Assembly: GCA_907163345.1 (NCBI GenBank)
Contig: CAJQUN010000494.1
Location: 248,001-312,000, forward strand
Length of the DNA: 64,000 nucleotides
DNA from: Haberlea rhodopensis
Taxonomy: Eukaryota; Streptophyta; Magnoliopsida; Lamiales; Gesneriaceae
Direction: 5' to 3'
Position 1 is the stretch's first letter. Every line of letters starts with the position of its first letter. Shown here piece after piece: positions 55,569-64,000 of this stretch. A program made the translations under genes and the position numbers. The notes beneath the pieces are model-generated. The model had not been told where the DNA came from. It saw nothing but the letters and a program-made list of their open reading frames with translations, and did not search any database.

Positions 55569-58500
55569 TCACAACTTGTAATCTTGATCTAAAAACTTCT
55601 CATATGATGTTCCTTGAAGTGTCTTCTTGACATCCTCCCAGTTTGCGAATTGTGAAGATAAAGACCATATGTGGATCTTCACTTGTCGACTATGTAGGTT
55701 CATTCGCGGAACCCTCAAAAAATCTTGAACGTCCAACAATTTCTGGAAAAAGAAGATAACCAAAAGTTTGAGAACTCGAGTGGCAAAGAAAATGAAACGC
55801 AATCTTCTTGGACGTGGAGTGTTGAATATCTTACTTTTCGGTTTTTTATTATGTCCTCGTAGTAGAGGATGATATGCCGAGTGTTCTTGAAATATTCCAA
55901 GGCTTTGGTAACCAAATCTTCTAGTTGCTTCAGATTTGTTATAAGTGTCGTTGTATCGACTGTTGGTTTGTATTTAGCAAGTATTTCCGCCTGCACAATG
56001 AAGATGATAACTTCAGAGCCTGCATAAGAGCGAGAGATGATATTTGTATCCCATAGCTATTTATTTTTTTTAATTTTGTACTCTTTATAAAAAAAACTAA
56101 GTTTAGCCCTGTGGAAATTTTGGGTTCGCCCATACTAACAACTCTCTAAGATCAGGAACGAAAAAGCTCTTTCTTTGATATTTGCAAGAATGAAGAAAAC
56201 AAGATAAAGAGTAGGGAGCAAGAGGACCTCCTCGTGTGAATGCACATGAGATTTGTGAGTCCCGTTCAGTAGTTTGGCATTTTGATCGTAAGAATTTGCG
56301 AGAACTGATATCATTCGGCGCAAGAGATTCCTTCTGAAAAGAAAAATTGCTGAAACTCCTTTAGCATTGAAGTAATTCACTATTTCTTCGTGATGTTGCA
56401 TTAAGCCCTGGAAAAAGAAAGAAAAATCAAGAAACAAGACATAAGATCATATGAATTAGTAAGGTCTCTCTTGATTATCTTGTGGACAAATTGCAGGACG
56501 AATTATGATAGAAATATATATTTAATCATAGTAACACAATCCTTACTCACAAACTTGACATGCTAATGAAACATGAACACGTGCAGCCAAAGGAAAGGCC
56601 AAAACACATGTGACATCAAACGTGTGATAACTTATTTGACGACTCGAGCAAAGATGCGTAAACTAGAGATAAGCGATGTTACTTTATCTGTTTTCAAGAA
56701 ATAATATCCCAGATAAGGTCTAGAAAGGATATAATTGCCTTTAGATGAAATATTTCAAATTATCTCCTTTATTCTCCCTCAATACACATTAAGACTTCAA
56801 TTACAGAGCTGCTTCAGATTTGGCATTTCCTTTACTTATGTCACATGTAAAACATTTTAAAGGAACCCCAAGTATTCAGTGACCAAGTGTCCACAGCAAG
56901 GAAAAAAACATGCAAAGCAAACCCCAACATTATCGAACAAAAAAATAAATAAAGCATTCAATATTTTACCCATTAAACAAAATCTAGAAGTTTAAAATAT
57001 TTAGGTTATACTGCACCTAGGAAAGATTTATGGAAGAAAATAAACAAAGAGATCACCCACAACAAGGCACAAGTAAATCAAGACGACATAAAAAAGTATT
57101 GCATGCAAACTTAAACGAAATTCCAACCATAATGCATCAACAATGAACTATTTGAACAAACTATCTTTCTTCTTTGGACAACACATACAATAATTATGTC
57201 GTTGATGAAATGTATTTACGCGGTTACACAGAGGCGGAAACAACAAAATTAAGGTGAGTGCTCATCAAAACACAGTTTTTATCCTTCAGGTTGGCATGTT
57301 CTACACAAAATTTGTGGGATTTGATTTCAAGTCCATAAACATGACATAAGAGCAGTACAGAAACCACAGACCACCTAAAAAAATATTGTTGCTAAAACAA
57401 TTATGACTTCATAATCTGCTAAAGATCTCGAATCTTGATTATGTGAAGGTGGAATGCCAACTAGGTCAATGTAAGATGCAATGGTGTAATCAGTGGACAA
57501 TTTCACATTCATATATGATGCACAAGATCATGTTTACCTGATTAAGCATCCATTTTAACCCAACAGCAGCCGTGCACTCATTCTTAGAGGCACTTGTGAA
57601 CCAGTCTAAATTATAGGTTTTGTCCAAAGTATCCACGATAGTAGATATATTACTTCTCCGGACCTTAACTGAGAATATTTCCCCGTTAGAGCTTATGTTG
57701 ATATGACTGTTCAATAATGTTTCGAACCATCCACTCCCAGACCTCTGTGTAGACAAAACTGCAAAATATCGTACTGGATTGCATGCACATTCTCCCCTAA
57801 TAATCACCAAAAGCATTTCAGCATATTCAAATTAAACTTCAAAAGCATATTATTCAAGAAAAAAGTCCAGAATACAATCTTACCGGCTAAAAGACACTGG
57901 TTTGGGAAAATGCAGAAACGGTTTTTCCAAAGGTTCAATATTAGTCAATTCACATGGTCTGTCTACCACTTCAACGCTCGATAAACGTTCAAGCGATGGT
58001 CCCCCAATTTGCCTAAGACAGACCGAACATATATAAATGCCACATAGCATCACACAAATCAATACCACCATCCTCAATAATAGTGGATTTTTCTTTGGAG
58101 GTTTTATGATTAAGCTATCCTGAAACTAAAACAAATATCAGATTGTCAGGAAAGAAAGAATCAAATACCATATGAAATCAACTTTTAATAACTAATAATC
58201 CCTCTCCAGCAACAACACAACAACATACCAGCTGAATTGAGCTTCAAGTGTAATCAGGGGGCAAAAGAAATTTCAGGCAAAAAAGATTAGGGATCTCACC
58301 CCTATTCAATTTCAATTAAACAACATATATATAAGAACTATGCAGAATGGACAAGATTCTATCTGTTAATCTTAAAGAAATTCGATTAAATTTATGCAAG
58401 GCACTTGACAATCAGAGAGAATACCTATAAAAAGTAAAGAATGACAAAAATAAATTTTGTTGCTTCCATTTGATTATGGAGAATGAAAGAGTCCGAATGT

Positions 58501-58737
58501 ATGCTAAAAACATAGAAAAAGAAAAACAATCTTTAATTTTCCATATACCCGGATCAAGAAAACACCAATGCTTAAAAAACAAAGCAATGCAAAAAGAAAT
58601 TTTATCTAAATTCCATTAGGGCATTCCATATATCACCTCTTAAGAACAAATTAACCTTAAAAACAGCTAATTTATGAAAAGTACAAATTGTAGAAAAAAG
58701 GGTATACCATGGCGAAGAAACAGAGATCGTCCGCCAT
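55569..58737 (-). CDS. Sulfotransferase-like (NodH-related) type II membrane protein
   Basis: Six exons with GT-AG introns and consistent phase: 58737-58708, 58119-57884, 57796-57538, 56407-56228, 55990-55835, 55742-55569; 344 aa. The start MADDLCFFAM is a 10-codon first exon. A single hydrophobic segment (about 23-43) follows a basic stretch (KPPKK), as in Golgi type II proteins. The lumenal part has the 5'-phosphosulfate-binding loop TQRSGSGWF (105-113) and a likely 3'-phosphate-binding segment FRRNLLRR (199-206). This is the plant P-loop family annotated as related to nodulation protein H / sulfotransferases. A PAPS-dependent sulfotransferase activity in the Golgi is inferred from these motifs; the acceptor is unknown. 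Length is normal and no break was seen. A DNA transposon (59179-60445) lies about 440 bp upstream. Confidence 0.88.
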
Positions 58738-59025
58738 AACTTCCTTCCTCTTTTCTCAGCCAAGAAAAAGGGATCACAGATAGAAGTCTTCACCCTTTTC
58801 TCTCTTTACCTTTACTATTATTCGTCATACTCTGTCTTTTTCCATTTTTGCATATATCATTTACGTGCAACACCACCTGTGTCGATGGATAAAGGATGGA
58901 GAGATTATTCTCATGAAGAATAATACTATGGAGGTGCTTCAAAAGACCATTGCCACGCTCCTTTTTCCTTGTTAATTTCTAGATTTTCATTCGAATTTAC
59001 GCCCCTTTCTTTAATGATGGCGCCG

Positions 59026-59061
59026 GCTCTCTCTCTCTAGACTCCTTCTTTCTCTCTCTTG
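59026..59061. repeat. CT-rich microsatellite upstream of sulfotransferase-like gene
   Basis: CTCTCTCTCTCT, interrupted by AGACTCCTT, then a second CT run. On the gene strand this is a GA-rich tract about 300 bp upstream of the start codon, a common place for plant promoter or 5'-leader GA/CT repeats. Confidence 0.75.
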
Positions 59062-59178
59062 TGGAGAATATATTAACAAAAACAGATATTTATAATCTAA
59101 AATACATAATGACAAAGTAATTTCCATTCTTGAAATCCATAACTTTTATAACTATACACAACAACAATTAAACATTTA

Positions 59179-60445
59179 GGGGGGTGTATTCAATGTAGAC
59201 TTTTATTGACTTTTAATGACTTTTTTAAATGATTGACTTTTATGTAGTTGATAGACTTCTATTGACTTTTGTAGAATTCCATGGAGTTATAAAAAGATTT
59301 GTATAGAGTCTCGTAGACTTTTTCAATAGATTTCTATGGACTTTATCGACTTTTAATGACTTTTTAAATTATGAACTTTTATGAAATTGATAGATTTCTA
59401 ATAACTTTTATAGAATTACACGGAATTATCAAAAGAATTTTATAGACTCTATAGTTTTATAACTTATAATTGATTTCTTTGAACTAACAATTGAACATAA
59501 ATAATTTCTTCAACATATAATTGTTTTTACTATTAATGTAAACACATTTTACTTATTTAACAGTAAAAAATGTGAAAAATACATATTCAATTCTTTTGCA
59601 TGGCAAATATTGAACAAATTTTTGGCATCTTCAAGATGACGACCTTGAAGATTCAGTTAATGTTGCTATATAATTGAAATATATAATAAAACGAAAGTTT
59701 TCTATTAAATAACATTTTATAAACTTAAAATATTTTTTGATGATAGTTGACTACTATAAAAATTCTTAAAACATACTTTTTAAATTAAGCATGATAATTT
59801 ATATAGTTATAAATATCTTTTGTTACAAAAATATTTATCATAATTGTTTATAGATATAGACTCATACAATCGTTTTAAAAATCTATCATCTAATATACAA
59901 TTGAGCACATTAACTTGCTATTTTATCAAAATACTTGTGTAAATATTATTATATTGGATAAAAAATAAGATGTAAAAAAACAATAATTGAAGAAAGAGCC
60001 GCACATTAGGAATTAAAGAAAGGGTGCATGTAGAAAACAGTGGAGGAAAAGCCAATGAGGAGGTGGTCGTGTCGGAAATGAAAATAGCAAAGAGTAAAGA
60101 GAGATGATGATAATTATGAATTAAAAGTCATTCCAAATCTTTACTATGAGTGGTGGAGAGTTTTTAACTTTTTTGGGATGTACATGGGGCATCAAAGTTT
60201 GTACCTAAAGATTTCAACAGAAGTCATTAAAAGTCTATGAGATTTTGGATACCTATAGACTTTTATAGAGTTGTAAAAATTCAAGTTTGAATACCACCTG
60301 ACTTTTTAAAACTCTACGAAAGTCTGTCTTGAATACCATTAGACTTTTGTAGAGTATATAAAAGTCTGGATTGAATACCTCTAGACTTTTAAACTCCATA
60401 AAAGTCATTAAAAGTCAATAAAAGTCTATAACCAATACACCCCCC
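59179..60445. mobile_element. Non-autonomous PIF/Harbinger (Tourist-like) DNA transposon
   Basis: 1267 bp bounded by TTA on both sides (59176-59178 and 60446-60448). The ends are inverted repeats: GGGGGGTGTATT, then TAGACTTTTATTGACTTTTA; they match for about 45 bp with a few differences, and the subterminal zones (about 250 bp each) are full of AAAAGTC / GACTTTT in both orientations. The AT-rich interior has no transposase frame. The TTA duplication and G-rich ends fit the PIF/Harbinger superfamily. Confidence 0.85.
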
Positions 60446-60448
60446 TTA

Positions 60449-61020
60449 ATCTAAATAAATTGATAGATTATATAAACAATAATGAGAATCAAGTCGGGTA
60501 GGACACATACATCAATATTCTCCAATCTTCTACATATCATAATATAATCTTTAATTCCTTGAACTCTAAGTTTTTGTGTATAACTTCGAGTCATGTCTTC
60601 TTCGATTGTTCTATCGTTCTCGTGAATCGGTGAAGTATTTTTTTATTTTTAAAATAATATAATACTCACGTGTTCAACAAAAGAATTGAATAAGTATACA
60701 TTATATTACGTAATTCGTATAAAATTGCTACAAATTTTGTTCATAAATATAATTATACAAATAACAAAATAAACTGATTCATGTATGGCTTTTTTTTTGC
60801 ACCCAATTGTTATTATTTTATATAATGTTGTTAGTGTTAAATATTTTGATAATTAAGCTTTAAAATATATCAAGAAATTAGACCTATAACTTTAATCATA
60901 AAGTAGCGGTGGGAACCAGTTGTATAATATTCTTGGAAGTTGGGACTTGAGAGAGAGTGTGAAGTTAAAAATTTGCCCTGATATTCTGTGGGTTATGCAA
61001 AAAAAAAAAATTTCTTAAAA
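60449..61020. other. AT-rich spacer
   Basis: No gene supported. It leads into the first of the two duplicated exon pairs. Confidence 0.4.
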
Positions 61021-61033
61021 GGGTTGAAGAATT

Positions 61034-61223
61034 ATGGATTCTCCCTCCGATTCTGAGGTATAACTTTCTCGTCTCTCTCGTTATCAAATTGATCATGTTA
61101 TATAATGGGTTTTGACTTTTAAGTGATTTGCAGGCGTCAGGTGAGAGGATGAGGCGATTGAGTAGAAAAAGAGTGTATTTAGATGAAGATGAAGATATGG
61201 GTTTCAACCACAACAAGAAGAAG
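61034..61223 (+). CDS. Start of an unrecognised gene, copy 1 (two small exons)
   Basis: Exon 61034-61057 (MDSPSDSE), a 76-bp intron with GTATAA...TTGCAG, and exon 61134-61223 (ASGERMRRLSRKRVYLDED then EDMGFNHNKKK), ending at GTAGTT. The peptide is small, basic then acidic. I do not recognise the family, and no third exon was found. The near-identical layout at 62312-62516 supports this being real or once-real coding sequence, since the splice sites and frame are kept while the rest of the segment differs. Low confidence that it is functional. Confidence 0.45.
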
Positions 61224-62311
61224 GTAGTTCGAGTGAATCACCTACTCCCCCTTTATTAAAAAAAATATAAATACTATACCCTAAATTTTCACACCCCATT
61301 TCTTCGTTTTCAGAAAAAAGAATTACTTTTCTTTGTCGACCTCTTCTTTAACCTACGTGGCAAATGATTCTCTGATCCATTTTTTTGGCCAAATTTATTG
61401 TATTATTTACTCTTTAGGGTCTGTTGACTTATCGTTTTCACTTGATTGTTTAATGGGTTTGTGTTTAAGAAGAGAGGAAAAATCAGGGGGGCTTTTATAT
61501 TTTCTTCTCAGTTTATTTGATGCGTGGAAATCATTAATTGATATTGTGTGATTATTGCCCTCTCTTTTATTTATTTATTGAATAGATGTGTATGTGATAG
61601 TGTGTGTGAATTTTTACTCATCAATGCTGATGAAATTGGAAGAGTGGGTGCCTGAAAATTGCGTAAATATTTTGGTATTTTGCTAAAGTATGGCTTTTTT
61701 GTTTTGTGCCATGATCAAATTTCTGTTTCTTGAGTATGCACTTTGGTTGATTTTAGTTAATGTGTTTATTAGGGCTAGAACAAGATCTTCTTTTGCCTTG
61801 ATATCTCTATGTTCTTGCCATTTTACTGTGTGGGAGCCCAGATCTTCCGAATTTCTTGAAAATTTGAAGTTTGATAATAGAAACATCATGTTATTTCCAG
61901 TTTTTTTTTTTTTCAAAAAAAACTTAACCATTAAACAAAGGAACAAAAATAAGATAAATAATCAAATAAAAAATAAACTATAGATACAATGAAGATGGAA
62001 GATTCTTTAGCAAACAGATAATAATGAAGAATATGCAAAAATTATTAGAAGAAACAAGACCGTGAAAAACAGGGGAAGACGCCAAACAACGAGGGAGAAT
62101 TATGATTTTGGAAAATTAGTCTAATTGGGGTTGAGTAGCCCATACTGGCAATTTTGATATAAATTAAATCAGAATATGAAATGAAGGTTAATTGACAAAA
62201 TAAAGAGGTCAGAAGTAGTGGAGGAGGGTTGTTTTTCAAATTGTCCCAAATATTTGCCATGATATTTTGTGGGTTACAAAAACAAAAGTTTCTTAAAAGG
62301 GTTGAAGAATT
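61224..62311. other. Spacer between the duplicated exon pairs
   Basis: AT-rich, with a poly-T/poly-A stretch near 61902-61925. The plus-strand frames at 61333 and 61690 have no supporting motif. Confidence 0.4.
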
Positions 62312-62516
62312 ATGGATTCTCCCTCTGATTCTGAGGTCTATTTGTCTCGTCTCTCTCGTTGCCAAATGGATCATGTGATATAATGGGTTTTGAATTTTAA
62401 GTGATTTGCAGGAGGCAGGTGAGAGGATGAGGCGATTTATTAGAATAAGGCGATCGAGTAGAAAAAGAGTGTATGAAGATGAAGATAAAGATATGGGTTC
62501 CAACCACAACAAGAAG
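62312..62516 (+). CDS. Start of an unrecognised gene, copy 2 (two small exons)
   Basis: Exon 62312-62335 (MDSPSDSE), intron to TTTGCAG, and exon 62412-62516 (EAGERMRRFIRIRRSSRKR then VYEDEDKDMGSNHNKK), ending at a good donor GTAAAATT. Compared with copy 1, an in-frame insertion of about six codons follows RMRR, partly repeating the motif RRxSRKR, and the frame is otherwise kept. The first donor (GTCTAT) is weaker than in copy 1. The remaining exons were not identified and may lie beyond the window. Confidence 0.45.
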
Positions 62517-64000
62517 GTAAAATTATTATTTTATTTTTTATATGGGAATGGGACCTTGGTCTTTTTCATCAAACCTTATGAATGTTCTGTGATAGATGCT
62601 TCAACTATAGTTTTTTCATGACGCCTAATGAATACTCACTTACTGTTGTCTCAAATCTCGTTATACTTTTTCCTGCTCGCATTTCGTTATACTTTTTCCT
62701 GCTCGCATTTCGTTTTATTCGACTATTTCTTGAAGGGGTGTCATTTCCCCCTAGGCGCTTCATGTAACTTTGGGATTACTAATAGACATGATTTGCTGGA
62801 ACGGCTGTTCAGATGCTGGAATGTCGCATGTCACATCAAAGTTTCGAGCCTTACACGACGATGCCTTGCTACCATGTTTTTTGACAGATCATGTCTGCGG
62901 CATCGAGGATTGTTGTAGCCTGTCGGGCATGGTTTGCAAAAATGGTTCCGAAACAAGAACGGCAACTGCCACGGTAAAGTTACAGGCTAAAATAGATGTG
63001 TAACTATAATGCCGATTTCGTGGCTGTCGCGGATCAGAACGGCGATTCACGGTCGTTGCGGAACATTTTGTTAATATTTTTCAATTTTTACCCATTTTTT
63101 GATTTTTTTCATTAAAAATTTATCCAAGTTCTCTAATTATTATTATTTATTTAAAAAAACTCCGCGACAATTCCACGAAATGTCAATGGAACTGGAACAG
63201 CAACCTCCTCGACGCCCTGCGCTACCGTGTCCATGAACCATGATGTTCGCCATCGCGTAGTCTTTTTTTAATGTCTGTAACAACGTTTTTTAATCGAGCA
63301 CGGTGATTTCTTGTTGCCATCGAAGAGTATCGGCCTTTGTGGAATGATTACTTTGTTTTGTTGGTATTTTTTTTCAAGTTCACTGATTTTTTTTTTTTTA
63401 AAAATCCTACAAAAATCCTCGGAGGTCTCTTCAATGTGTTTTGAAATGTCAATGGAAGTGGAAGTAGCCTTTGTGATGCCCTCTACCACGGTGCCGACAA
63501 ACCATGCTAATAAACTTGAGAGCGGTCTCCCAACTGAAAGATATTTAGATTTGAACTATCCCTCATGCGTATATAGCCTGATTTTGTAACTATGATTCAG
63601 TCCTTCATTGAGAATTGATGTGATCCATGTTCACATATAGTTGTATTAAGCTACATACATCAAATAACATCAGGTGAGTAAAAATATTGATGTGATCCAT
63701 GTTCACGTATAGTTGTTCAGACTGGGCCTAGTGGGCATCGGCTTCTCAAGGGGCAGGATCTTTTATGTCCCACGACTCTTCTAGTATTTGTGTATTGGCT
63801 AACAAACTTAGGAGGTTTGCCACCTAGAAAGTTAGTTTTGGCTGCTTGAGATCCAGACGAACATGCCCTGATACCCTGGGCACAACTTGCATTCGAAGAC
63901 TTGATGGTTAACGAGATTCTGCAACTTACACTCTTGAAGGAAATGATGTGGTCGGGGGTTTGGTTGGATTAATTTGATGCTACAGCGAGAATTGAATCTT
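62517..64000. other. Right end of window, unassigned, with small repeats
   Basis: No gene recognised. A 31-bp sequence (ATTGATGTGATCCATGTTCA...) occurs at 63614 and 63685 with one difference. A segment of about 65 bp beginning GAAATGTCAATGGAA occurs at about 63177 and 63444 with clear but partial similarity. Open frames at 62770 and 63311 have no known motif. Confidence 0.45.

Overview
This is nuclear DNA from a flowering plant, most likely a eudicot. The genes have many GT-AG introns, the spacers are strongly AT-rich, and plant-specific families are present: serine carboxypeptidase-like (SCPL), RBP45-type RNA-binding protein, plant mobile domain, Sirevirus and chromovirus retrotransposons, and a TRIM. 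The species cannot be told from the sequence. Exon structures below were worked out by hand from reading frame and splice sites. No rRNA, tRNA or CRISPR locus was seen.

Three protein-coding genes can be assembled completely, all on the minus strand. They are an SCPL class II gene (28785-31479, 8 exons, 482 aa), an RBP45-like triple-RRM protein (33221-43405, 6 exons, 425 aa) and a membrane-anchored sulfotransferase-like protein (55569-58737, 6 exons, 344 aa). Two broken SCPL copies (343-1377 and 27319-28146) show that the SCPL locus was once a tandem array. It is now split by about 26 kb holding three LTR retrotransposons. Relics of a VPS54 exon and of a plant mobile domain gene are also present, each interrupted by a retroelement.

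Mobile DNA dominates. Element A (1832-6349) is an internally deleted Sirevirus-like copia element. Element B (9582-20199) is a nearly full Sirevirus-like element with almost identical LTRs but a broken gag-pol and a broken third ORF. Element E (20845-26469) is a chromodomain Ty3/gypsy element with one intact polyprotein and LTRs differing at about two positions. Element D (36488-41291) is a copia element sitting in intron 2 of the RBP45-like gene, in the same orientation. A 352-bp TRIM (46226-46577) lies in the plant mobile domain relic. A 1.88-kb solo LTR (47646-49525) is bounded by a perfect 5-bp duplication. A Tourist/Harbinger-like non-autonomous DNA transposon (59179-60445) lies upstream of the sulfotransferase-like gene. 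Target-site duplications were found for every one of these.

The right third also holds a 2.3-kb AT-rich minisatellite built on a TGTGGTACTA core (51170-53470), a perfect hairpin with 49-bp arms (54062-54164), and a duplicated pair of small exons of an unrecognised gene (61034-61223 and 62312-62516). I found no clear new biological system. The least explained structures are the minisatellite, the hairpin, the duplicated exons, and the motif arrays that differ between the Sirevirus LTRs.
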